Source of the DNA: a virus | Strand: one strand, 5' to 3' | Virus record (IMG/VR): IMGVR_UViG_3300047469_000409 | Coordinates: 1-63,022 of that record | DNA: 63,022 nucleotides | Part shown: piece after piece, positions 40,062-48,632 of the stretch | Layout of the letters: each line of letters starts with the position of its first letter | Numbering within the stretch: position 1 is the stretch's first letter | Made by a program: the position numbers and the translations under genes | The notes under the pieces: generated by a model | The model's input: the letters and a program-made list of their open reading frames with translations, nothing else | Told to the model about the DNA's origin: nothing | Databases searched by the model: none

Positions 40062-40457
40062 ATGTCCATGTCGCCCATCACCGCCCAGGAATCGCTTGGC
40101 TACTTCTTTACCGGGGTGGCAGCGGCCGCCCGCCCGACCGCCTGGACCGTGAGCCTGCACACCGCCGCCCCGGGCAATGCAGGTACTGCCAACGAGGTCA
40201 CTGACTCGGCCTATGCCCGCAGGCCCGCCGCATTCGCGCTGAACACCACGGATGCGGCCTTCCCGCTGGTAGCCAACACCGCAAACATCGCCTACGCGAG
40301 CGCCGCGACTGGCTATACGGCTACCCACGCCGTTGTCTGGGACACCACAAACAACCGGCCGCTGGTCATTCAGCGCCTGGCTACTGACAAAGTCGTTCCT
40401 GCTGGCAGTCCTGCCCAGTTCGCGACCGGCGAACTAATCATTGGAGGTCGTAACTGA
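40062..40457 (+). CDS. Tail-region structural protein
   Basis: A 131-aa Ala/Thr-rich beta protein (MSMSPITAQESLGYFFTGVA start; TWTVSLHTAAPGNAG-like segment). GAGGG precedes the ATG. Its layout recalls small structural proteins encoded next to tail fibres. It overlaps the next gene as TGATG. Confidence 0.55.
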   Translation: MSMSPITAQESLGYFFTGVAAAARPTAWTVSLHTAAPGNAGTANEVTDSAYARRPAAFALNTTDAAFPLVANTANIAYASAATGYTATHAVVWDTTNNRPLVIQRLATDKVVPAGSPAQFATGELIIGGRN

Positions 40458-40894
40458 TGAAACGAAGCACAGGATTTCGTAACTCAATGCTGAGCACGGG
40501 CGCTATTCCGGCCCTGAACGGCCAGGTCATCAAGATTTATAACTTCCCCACTGTCCCGGCCAGTGCGGACGATGCCATTCCTGCGGGCTCGACCCTGCTG
40601 TGCATCATCTCCGTCAACGATTCCGGTACCGGTGTCACCTTCGGCGCGCCCGCCGGTGGACAGGTGTCAAAAAACACCTCGGAGGTGTGGTCCGGCACCA
40701 TCCTGGCCAGCGGCACGGCCAATGGTTTCCGCATGGAGGCATCAGCCGATGCTGGCGCTGCGAGCACAACGCTCTCCCGCATCCAGGGCACTATTGGCCT
40801 GGATGGCGCGGACATGAATTTCGGCACCACCTCCTTGGTGGCGGGCAATCTGCGCAATCTGAACCTGTTTGTCATCTCTGTCAGCGCTGGCTGA
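40457..40894 (+). CDS. Tail-region structural protein
   Basis: A 145-aa beta-rich protein (MKRSTGFRNSMLSTGAIPAL start; LFVISVSAG end). GGAGG nine nt upstream. Together with its neighbours it forms a run of small beta proteins likely to be displayed on the virion. No family recognised. Confidence 0.55.
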   Translation: MKRSTGFRNSMLSTGAIPALNGQVIKIYNFPTVPASADDAIPAGSTLLCIISVNDSGTGVTFGAPAGGQVSKNTSEVWSGTILASGTANGFRMEASADAGAASTTLSRIQGTIGLDGADMNFGTTSLVAGNLRNLNLFVISVSAG

Positions 40895-40904
40895 GGCCTG
40901 AACC

Positions 40905-42734
40905 ATGGCCCATCGACTGATCAAGCAGGCTGTCGCAGTTTATGTGCCTGCCGTCGCGGAGGTCGTAGCCACCCCGGCCTATTCGGAGGTCATCTACGTC
41001 AAGCAGCAGGTCTTGAAGTGGACCAGCGAATACAAAACGGTCAGCTACACCTATCTGTTCAACGATCAGTACATCACCGTCCCGACGAGGGTTTTCGCCG
41101 GGAAGCCGTACTACGTCGAAGAGACGGTGCCGGTCTATGTCAACCATCCAGCAGTCGCCGGTGTTCCTGGGCGCGACGCGGTGAACTCAACAGACGGCCA
41201 GATCGGCTGGAACGGCGGGGCGCAGAGCGTTTACGTGGCCGACGGTGACTTCTCCATGCTGTGCACCATCAGGTCGACTGTCCAGGGCGTATTGGTTGGC
41301 ATGCAGCCCCCAGGCGCTGCGTCCGGCAACTTCAACGCAATTGAACATGGAGTGCTGATCTCCGGCGCTCGCCCGTCGGCGGTAGAGCGGGGCGCTATTA
41401 AAGCCTCCGGTGCGCAGTTCGCTGGCGACTTCCAGGTTCTGATATCTCGCAGTGCCGGTATCGTGACGTGCAGGGCGGGATCGCTCACCTACACCAGCAC
41501 GACACCCTCCATCGGGCCCATGGTCATGTCGGCCGTTATGTACGCCGGCACGGACTACGTGGATGATCCTGAATTCGCGGACCTTGTCTCGCTGTCTTCC
41601 GCCGGCGGCTGGGGCTGGGGTGACGGGTCCGGCGTGTACGCCCTTCGCGTGCTTTCGCCCTGGGGCTGGGGTGGTTATGCCTCGGTCAACAATGGCGAGG
41701 TCTTCCTCTCCATCGACGTGGACATGCTCGCTACGGACGAAGAGCTATCCAGTGCCAGCATGGTGATGGATGAGCCAACGATTCTTAAGGCCGCGGGCTT
41801 TAGCGATATCGACCTGGGCGCAGCCACCCTGGTCATTCCGATGGCCATGCAAGCGCTCGGCACCAGCAGTGATGTCGGGAACGTGGCGATGAGCTTCGGT
41901 ATGACGATGCGTGCAGCCGATTACGACTACGGCGAAGCATCACTGGTGATCGACGGTATCGACCTGTTCGCGCTGTCGGATGAGCAGCCTGAGGGCTACG
42001 TCAGCGCGGATGATGCCGCGTTTATGGGCGACTTCTACATTGTCGACCCGGTCGCTTACGCCTCGCTGGTAGAAAGCCTCACCGTCTCCTCCTCAATTGA
42101 TTTGCTGATGAGCATGGATGTCGACCTGGCCGACCACCTGGTGCTGATGGATGACGCAAGCGTGGCGCTGATCATCCAGGCCCTGCTGGAGAACAAGATT
42201 GGCCTGGCCGACGCCTCGATCCGCTCATCTCGCGACATCTTCAACTACGTCAACAGCATCACCGGGCTCTCTGGTGGTTATGACTTCTCGGGCCACACCT
42301 ACGCCACCAATCTGGTAACCGGTGCGGTCAGCCGCTATGCGGGCTTTGACTTCAACGGGTTCTGCCGGGTCGGAATGAAATCCTACGCCTTCCGCCCTGA
42401 TGGCCTGTACGTGTTGGGTGCCGAGAGCGACAACGGGACCGCCATCGGCACCCGGGTCGATTTTGCTGCCGAGGACTTCGGCTCGCCCCAATCCAAGCGC
42501 GTCGGGAACATCTTCATGGGGTTGAGCACGGACGGCCAGGTCTTCGTGCGGACCGAAGAGGATGGGGAGCAAGAAATGATCTACCGCGCCTACCAGCGCG
42601 AAAACGAGTTCAGGGCCGACATGCAGCGCGGCCGGGCGTCTCGCTTCTGGCGCCTGCGCCTTGAGGTGGTGGATGCCTCCTATGTCGAACTCGACAACAT
42701 CGAATGGGTCATCACGCCGACCGGTCGCCGATAG
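40905..42734 (+). CDS. Large tail protein with repeated segments
   Basis: A 609-aa protein. A beta-rich N-terminal third (about 1-270) carries Gly-Trp-rich turns (GGWGWGDGSG, WGWGGYASV). A middle third (about 270-440) has imperfect repeats built on Asp, Met and Ser (for example DLGAATLVIPMAMQAL, DYGEASLVIDGIDL, DDASVALIIQALL). The C-terminal part binds the next module. The repeats suggest a fibrous or solenoid section. Likely tail tip or fibre base. Confidence 0.6.
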   Translation: MAHRLIKQAVAVYVPAVAEVVATPAYSEVIYVKQQVLKWTSEYKTVSYTYLFNDQYITVPTRVFAGKPYYVEETVPVYVNHPAVAGVPGRDAVNSTDGQIGWNGGAQSVYVADGDFSMLCTIRSTVQGVLVGMQPPGAASGNFNAIEHGVLISGARPSAVERGAIKASGAQFAGDFQVLISRSAGIVTCRAGSLTYTSTTPSIGPMVMSAVMYAGTDYVDDPEFADLVSLSSAGGWGWGDGSGVYALRVLSPWGWGGYASVNNGEVFLSIDVDMLATDEELSSASMVMDEPTILKAAGFSDIDLGAATLVIPMAMQALGTSSDVGNVAMSFGMTMRAADYDYGEASLVIDGIDLFALSDEQPEGYVSADDAAFMGDFYIVDPVAYASLVESLTVSSSIDLLMSMDVDLADHLVLMDDASVALIIQALLENKIGLADASIRSSRDIFNYVNSITGLSGGYDFSGHTYATNLVTGAVSRYAGFDFNGFCRVGMKSYAFRPDGLYVLGAESDNGTAIGTRVDFAAEDFGSPQSKRVGNIFMGLSTDGQVFVRTEEDGEQEMIYRAYQRENEFRADMQRGRASRFWRLRLEVVDASYVELDNIEWVITPTGRR

Positions 42735-42750
42735 AGCCAAGGGGTAATTT

Positions 42751-43857
42751 ATGGCATCAGATTACAGCAGCACTACCAGCCAGCTATTCTCCCAGGCATC
42801 GCGGGCCGTCTCGCTGGCCAGCGGCAGTGCGGGGCGCATCACGACCTCCAGCAAGCCAAGCCTTAGCGCGGTCACGCTCGCCTATACCGAAAATACCCCG
42901 GCCCTGGGCTACTCCGGCAATTCCCCGGTGTTCAGCTACACGCCTGGCAATATCGATGCCGGTAACATGCCGCAGTTTTCGGACCTGTTCGACGGTGCTG
43001 ACAACTCCAATCCACTGATTTCCGACTTGAACGACAAGGTCGACGCCTGGCTGGCGAAGTACTTCCCAGCCATCAATGGCTCATTCAAGACCCTGAATGA
43101 GGATTGGTGCGCCGGCGTTATCTCTGGCACCACGCCATTCGGCACCAGCTCGACTGTGTTTGAGCTGGTATGGCAGCAGGCACGTGATCGGGCGTATCGC
43201 ACAGCCAGCAGCGAGCAGCGCCAGATTGAAGCCTCCATGTCTTCGCGCGGGTTCAGCCTGCCTACTGGTGCGCTTGCTGACCTGTTGAGCCAGTCCGAAC
43301 AGGCAGCAACGTCATCGATCCTCGATGTCAGCCGCGATCAAGCGATCAAGGACGCAGATATCAAGGTGGACTTGCTCAAGCATGCCACCACCATCGCGTC
43401 ACAGCTCAAGCTGGGCATCCTCAGCGCGAGCGCCGACTACTTCCGGTCATTCTATGCGGTGCACGGCACGGCTATCGAGAAGGCGAGGATTCAGGCGCAG
43501 CTCTACAGCACCTATTACGGCGCGCTGTCCAATTACGCAAACGTCGAAGTATCCATCGAGGAGCTACGCTTGCGCGCCGCCCAGGCCCAGGCGAACGTGT
43601 CGTTGTCCGGAGAGGAGCTGAAACTGCGGGCAGCCCAGGCGTCGGCCGGCATTGCCGTGAGCAGCGAACAGCTCAAGCTGCAGGCCGCCGAAGCGCGCGC
43701 AAACACCGTGATCAACAGCGACAGGAACAAGGTAGGGCTGTACGGCGGCGATGCACAGCCAGCGGCGCATGCCCAGGCCGCCAGGGCGTTTGGCGATGCA
43801 GCGGCGGCAGCTTATGGCGCGGCAGGGTCCCTCACAGCGCAGATCGAATCTGTCTAA
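42751..43857 (+). CDS. Helical structural protein, tail tube or ejection candidate
   Basis: A 368-aa protein, Ala/Ser/Gln-rich. Its C-terminal half is strongly helical with a tandem repeat of about 22 residues (EELRLRAAQAQANVSLS / EELKLRAAQASAGIAVS / EQLKLQAAEARANTVIN), giving three successive copies. Similar helical repeats occur in proteins that line the injection channel. Function is inference. Confidence 0.6.
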   Translation: MASDYSSTTSQLFSQASRAVSLASGSAGRITTSSKPSLSAVTLAYTENTPALGYSGNSPVFSYTPGNIDAGNMPQFSDLFDGADNSNPLISDLNDKVDAWLAKYFPAINGSFKTLNEDWCAGVISGTTPFGTSSTVFELVWQQARDRAYRTASSEQRQIEASMSSRGFSLPTGALADLLSQSEQAATSSILDVSRDQAIKDADIKVDLLKHATTIASQLKLGILSASADYFRSFYAVHGTAIEKARIQAQLYSTYYGALSNYANVEVSIEELRLRAAQAQANVSLSGEELKLRAAQASAGIAVSSEQLKLQAAEARANTVINSDRNKVGLYGGDAQPAAHAQAARAFGDAAAAAYGAAGSLTAQIESV

Positions 43858-45860
43858 TGGCGCTGCTCATCACAAATAGGCTCATGACCCGGGTCGGCAC
43901 TGTCTTCATGAAGACGGCCCGTACCCTGGCAGAAGCCGCTTTCAAATCCAGGCAGATCAACAAGTACCAGATCATCAACGGGTTCCTGCTCAGGGCAACC
44001 GGGCGGCGCTCGGAGTCGCCAAATGCTCTCGAGCAGAAGGATAAAGGCTACTACGTGGCTATCGTGATGGACCTGCCTGGCTTCGTGTTCTTTGGCGGAT
44101 CACTGTCCCTGCCACTATTCGCTGCGCAGGGCCTGGCAGTGCCCGTGGGCATTCGGGATGATTTCGACGACCCCGGAACGGATGCAAGCTTTACCGTGCT
44201 CGACAAATCCACTTACTTCATCCTGCCTGCTCCCACCCGGCGCCGACAGGCCAGCCAGGAAAACGTGACCGACTGGTTCCCGGCGGTTCAGCAGCAGGAC
44301 TGGTTTTTGGGCTATAGCCGGATGGATTTACCGTTGCTTCGGGGATTCCCGGACAGGCTTGCGTGGTATCTGGACGATGAAACCTACTTCACCTACGACA
44401 CCATTGTGGCGCTGACTGGGTCTATCACGTCCATGTTCACGTCGGCCCGCAGCCTGTCCATCATCGACGGCGGCATCACGGTTGGGGAGGTGGCCACCAA
44501 CTACTTCCTGCGCAACCAGTACGCTATCGACGAATCAGACCTCCCTGGCGACTGGAAGCTGTACCCGCGTCGACTGGTGCCTCGCGAGGACTGCGCGCCG
44601 GACTATGCTGGCCGGCGATACCCCGGCATAACGCTCAGCGGGTTTGCAATTGCCCCGGTATCGGCCTCTACCTTGCTTGAGGGGATTGACCGGTACTGCC
44701 ATGCCGCGAGGACGTTCCGGCAGCATCAAGAACCCTGGGGCGACGCAGGGGCAATGGCCTACGACCGATACGGCGAACAGGGCATGCTGGTGGCGGTAGG
44801 CGGGCAGAATCGCGCAGATTACGAACCGGAGTCGGGCAACTCAGTGTTTGCCGACACTCAGAGCATGGCAGTGATCGTCCCGACCGACATCGAGCAGGCG
44901 TATTTGCACCCGGCCCCGGTGACGCTGCCTTCCGATCTATCTGGAAGACCAGAACTGCCGAACTTCGGGATTTTCTATACGCCGACTCCCGCTCGATGCG
45001 GCAGCAGTTTTGCCGTGTTCAGCGCCTACAACACCTTCCGCAACCTCGGCGGCCAGGCCGCAGGCCCACAGTCAGGCGATCTATGGTCGCTGCTGACCAC
45101 TCTCCCGGGCGGGCGCACTGTATCGCTGCGTGCCGACTGGAATGCTGTTGATGGCGAGATTGCGACCGGAGTGCCCGGCGAATTCATGCAGCCCTGGATC
45201 GTTGGCGCTACCTCAATCCAGGGCGAGGAAGATGGCGCGACGGCCTACTGCCTTGTCTGGGAGCAAACCTATGTACGCGGCGGGACAACCCCGATCAAGG
45301 GTGAGTGGGCGCTGTACGGCACATCCGGCGCAACCCCCACCAGGACAACCATCACCGGCGGCGCGCCTCTTTTTGCCGTCCTGATGAAGACGGGGCCGAC
45401 CAAATTCGAAGAGTCAACCTACGACGTGTCGAACCCCATGTCAGGCCTTTATTACGCGGGGAACAACAGGCTGGTCACCGCCTGCGTCGATTACCCGGTG
45501 CCAGCCAGTGGGCGGTCAATCAAGTGCGCGGTTTTCGATGTCTCGACTGGCTCCCTCTCAATCGGTGGGGAGATCGCTATATCCAACGATCCCCTGGACA
45601 AGTGCTTCGTCACGGCCGTGCAGCCCTTCCTGCCTGCTATCGGCGATGTTGAGGCAAAGCCAGCGGTACTGCTGGCCACAATTACCCGAAATACCGTGGG
45701 CAACGATGGGGCCGGGAAAACCTACGTCTCAGTCGATGGCGGCGACACCTGGCGCGAATACATTGCCGACGCTGGCGGCCAGGGCGGGGCGTTTTACGTC
45801 GGCAACAAGCTGTGGAAGTTCGATATCAATCTTGGGCTGGACGGCAGGAGCAGGGCATGA
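43857..45860 (+). CDS. Large tail protein with C-terminal BNR-like motif
   Basis: A 667-aa beta-rich protein. Near the end is an Asp-box-like repeat (VSVDGGDTWREY), as in beta-propeller sialidases and some tail proteins. The N-terminal 50 residues are helical. It follows the previous gene as TAATG. It may be part of the tail tip or a receptor-binding module. Confidence 0.6.
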   Translation: MALLITNRLMTRVGTVFMKTARTLAEAAFKSRQINKYQIINGFLLRATGRRSESPNALEQKDKGYYVAIVMDLPGFVFFGGSLSLPLFAAQGLAVPVGIRDDFDDPGTDASFTVLDKSTYFILPAPTRRRQASQENVTDWFPAVQQQDWFLGYSRMDLPLLRGFPDRLAWYLDDETYFTYDTIVALTGSITSMFTSARSLSIIDGGITVGEVATNYFLRNQYAIDESDLPGDWKLYPRRLVPREDCAPDYAGRRYPGITLSGFAIAPVSASTLLEGIDRYCHAARTFRQHQEPWGDAGAMAYDRYGEQGMLVAVGGQNRADYEPESGNSVFADTQSMAVIVPTDIEQAYLHPAPVTLPSDLSGRPELPNFGIFYTPTPARCGSSFAVFSAYNTFRNLGGQAAGPQSGDLWSLLTTLPGGRTVSLRADWNAVDGEIATGVPGEFMQPWIVGATSIQGEEDGATAYCLVWEQTYVRGGTTPIKGEWALYGTSGATPTRTTITGGAPLFAVLMKTGPTKFEESTYDVSNPMSGLYYAGNNRLVTACVDYPVPASGRSIKCAVFDVSTGSLSIGGEIAISNDPLDKCFVTAVQPFLPAIGDVEAKPAVLLATITRNTVGNDGAGKTYVSVDGGDTWREYIADAGGQGGAFYVGNKLWKFDINLGLDGRSRA

Positions 45861-46849
45861 GAGCAAACATCATCAAAAAGCCGGACTCATCCGGGCTCGG
45901 CGAGACACTACAGTTCAGCAGCTACTCAGGATCTACCGAACTGCTTTCTTGGAGTGTTGCCCTGGCGGGGCGAGAGATACTGACGCAGTGGGCTCATGAC
46001 TCGGTAGCTTATGGGGTCATTGCGAATTCGGCCAGCGAAGCCTCGGGCTACCAAAGAACGCTTGGTGCAGCATTCTACGGCCCGGCGACTCCTTCGCCGA
46101 CGGCATGTACCGTCGTTGATTTTACGCCAATCCTCAATCCGACCGGGCTTATCATCGCCACTGATTCGACTCGCTCGCTAGTGCAGGGGCGTCTCATTGC
46201 CAATGGGTCCTACACCCTGGCGACGGTAAATGTTTCTGCGACAGAGGCCTCAGTTTCATATCAGCCTCAAACCGCCCAAGAGATCGCTCAAAACACGACG
46301 ATGACGTTTGAGGACGGGCACTGCCGGGTGATCACCATCAGCAGCGATGCGACGACAATGAGCCTGTCGACAATCGTGGGCGACGGTACTGGGCTTGATA
46401 TCGCCCTGACCATACCGCTAACCGCACCAGTGCTTGACCAAGATAACGTTTCTGGCTCCATCGTCGCTATGGTGCTCGCGCTGTACGGGCTGGCTGATGC
46501 CGCAGAAAGCCAGGGCCTTGGGGTGGTCAAGGATTTCGGCCCCTGGTTCATTATTCGGAGTGCGCCAGGTGTCAATGGCGGCGCTTCCCCCGCGCACGGG
46601 CAGGTTGCGGCGCGAAATGAGGACGGCATTATTCGTGCGTGTTTCGGGGCCGAGAATGGAGCAGGCCTTGACCTGTACGAAATCATGATCAAGTCGGCGT
46701 CTGATTATGAGCAGGTTTACTCGGGATCGCTCGCCAATCCATCTGGCTGGGTAACCCCTACCTACCGGGTTTCTCTCGATGAAATACCTGAAAACCCGCC
46801 GTTCTGGACAAACTTCGTGAGTTCTTTCGAGGAGATCGACTCCGCTTGA
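45857..46849 (+). CDS. Tail-region protein of unknown role
   Basis: A 330-aa protein (MRANIIKKPDSSGLGETLQF start), Ser/Thr/Ala-rich and beta-rich. It ends in an aromatic tail (PPFWTNFVSSFEEIDSA). ATG at 45857 overlaps the previous stop. Unrecognised; last gene of this late sub-operon before late promoter copy 4. Confidence 0.55.
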   Translation: MRANIIKKPDSSGLGETLQFSSYSGSTELLSWSVALAGREILTQWAHDSVAYGVIANSASEASGYQRTLGAAFYGPATPSPTACTVVDFTPILNPTGLIIATDSTRSLVQGRLIANGSYTLATVNVSATEASVSYQPQTAQEIAQNTTMTFEDGHCRVITISSDATTMSLSTIVGDGTGLDIALTIPLTAPVLDQDNVSGSIVAMVLALYGLADAAESQGLGVVKDFGPWFIIRSAPGVNGGASPAHGQVAARNEDGIIRACFGAENGAGLDLYEIMIKSASDYEQVYSGSLANPSGWVTPTYRVSLDEIPENPPFWTNFVSSFEEIDSA

Positions 46850-46873
46850 TCGCCCTCGCCAGTCACATAGGCT
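46846..46873 (+). promoter_or_regulatory. Late promoter copy 4 (ejection-protein operon)
   Basis: TTGATC, 16-bp spacer with CCAGTCACA, then TAGGCT, 30 nt before the 575-aa gene. The -35 overlaps the end of the preceding gene. Confidence 0.65.
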
Positions 46874-46902
46874 GGCCGCAATAGCACTCGGAGTACTAAA
46901 TT

Positions 46903-48630
46903 ATGCCAGTTGGTGATCTCGTCGGGGACTTGGCAACTGCCTACCTGACCCCCGCGCAGCGTCAGGCTCAATTGCTCAAGGGCGCCGTCAAGCAAACGTC
47001 TTTCGATGCGACTAATACCGCTACCGGTCCAGTTGCGCGCGCCCAGCAGCAGTTGCCGCCGGTCAGCCTTGCGTCGCTCGCCCCAGGTGGCGCAGTCGCC
47101 GCCCAGCCGCCAGCGGCGCCGAGCCTTGCCAGCCTTGGCGCAGGGTACTCCACGCAACCCGCAGCAAACCCCTCGACTGCCGTCAAGCCTCAAGCGTCGG
47201 GGCTCGGCTCGCTGGCACCCGTCGGCGCACCGCCCACTACGGATTCGCCTTCATACCCGGGAGCAAGTCAGCAGTCAGCGAGTCTTGGCAGCTTGTCGCC
47301 GGTAGCGGCGCAGACGCCCGTCGCTGCCGCCACGCCAGCGGGCCTCGAAGCCGCGTACCGCCCGGTTGGCAACAGGCAGGGGACGAACGCTATCGTCGGC
47401 AGGCTTGGCGCCGATGGTGCCCCGGAATTCTCTAACCGCACGACCGATCTCGCCAGTGCTGCGGGCATGGCCCCGGTGAGCAATCCGCCACAACAGAGCG
47501 GCGACCTTGCATCGCTTGCCAGTCTGGCGCCAGGTGCAGCATCAAGCCCCGAATTCGCAGCTCTTGGGTCAGCCCGAAACCTCGGCGATGGCGTAGGGAC
47601 ATTCAGCCAATCGAATGCAGGCGACGCAGCGCTATCGCTCGCTCGCTTTGGCCGCGCAAACGACATCCGCCGCGCAGGACAGGATCAGGACCGCCTGGAC
47701 CTCGCCAATGCTCGCAATGCCCAGGCCGGTCAGCTCACAGTGGTTCGCGACAGCAGCAAGCCGCTCACCAAAAGCGATATTGCTCAGGCGCAGCTTGACC
47801 AGCAGGGCCGGCAGAGCCTGGCCGATGCCGCTACCGGCGCCCAGGGCATCATTAATGATCGTCGCCAGGGTGCGGCGGCAGACCAGCAGTTACGCCAGGC
47901 TACTCGACTGGAAGACTTGGCGAACGCCGCTTCCGGCCCAAACGCGACGCCTCAGGCGAAAGCTGCCTACCTGGCCGCTACCGATCCAACCGGCGACAAG
48001 GCTCTTGCTCGGCAGCAGGCCCAGGCCCAGCTATCCAATACTCAAAAAGAAGGGCAGATCAAGCAGCAGCAATACGAGCAGAGCGCTGTGAAGCAAACCC
48101 AGGACCAGCAAACACTGGCCACCCAGAAGACAGGCAGCCTGGATATTGCCAAGCGCGCACGGGATCTGGCCCAGACGATTGGGAGCAATGGGCAGTTCGA
48201 CAAGATCACCGGGACGGTTGACTCCATAACCCCGACCTTTTTCGGCGGCAGTCAGGACCTCATTAACCAGGCCAGCCAGCTCCAAACGCTACTCACCGCC
48301 GACAACCTCAAGCTCATGACGGGCGTTCTCACCGACAAAGACATCGCGTTCCTGACGCAAATTGGCTCCGGCCTCAATGTGGGCAAGAACGGCATCAACG
48401 GCTCGGAAGAGGGCGCACGCAAGGTGCTTGGGGAAATCACAGGCAGGCTCAATCAGAAAATTACGGAGTACGAGAAAACGAACCCCGCGCAGCCTGCATC
48501 GAGCCAGCCTGCAAGCACCTCTCAGGCAGCCCAGCCATCAGTTCCTACGATCACCTCCAAGGCCCAAGCGGACGCTCTGCCAGCAGGTAGCCTGTTCATT
48601 GGGCCAGACGGCAAGCAGTACAGGAAATAA
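46903..48630 (+). CDS. Putative ejection (internal virion) protein with SLAP repeats
   Basis: A 575-aa Ala/Gln/Ser-rich protein. The first 220 residues carry about five copies of a short motif of the type (S/D)LASLAPG or LGSLAPV, separated by disordered Ala/Pro-rich linkers. The rest is helical and Gln-rich (about 250-480), with a globular part near 430-500. Large, low-complexity helical proteins at this place are delivered into the host with the DNA in short-tailed phages. Inferred from composition and position. Confidence 0.6.
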   Translation: MPVGDLVGDLATAYLTPAQRQAQLLKGAVKQTSFDATNTATGPVARAQQQLPPVSLASLAPGGAVAAQPPAAPSLASLGAGYSTQPAANPSTAVKPQASGLGSLAPVGAPPTTDSPSYPGASQQSASLGSLSPVAAQTPVAAATPAGLEAAYRPVGNRQGTNAIVGRLGADGAPEFSNRTTDLASAAGMAPVSNPPQQSGDLASLASLAPGAASSPEFAALGSARNLGDGVGTFSQSNAGDAALSLARFGRANDIRRAGQDQDRLDLANARNAQAGQLTVVRDSSKPLTKSDIAQAQLDQQGRQSLADAATGAQGIINDRRQGAAADQQLRQATRLEDLANAASGPNATPQAKAAYLAATDPTGDKALARQQAQAQLSNTQKEGQIKQQQYEQSAVKQTQDQQTLATQKTGSLDIAKRARDLAQTIGSNGQFDKITGTVDSITPTFFGGSQDLINQASQLQTLLTADNLKLMTGVLTDKDIAFLTQIGSGLNVGKNGINGSEEGARKVLGEITGRLNQKITEYEKTNPAQPASSQPASTSQAAQPSVPTITSKAQADALPAGSLFIGPDGKQYRK

Positions 48631-48632
48631 CC

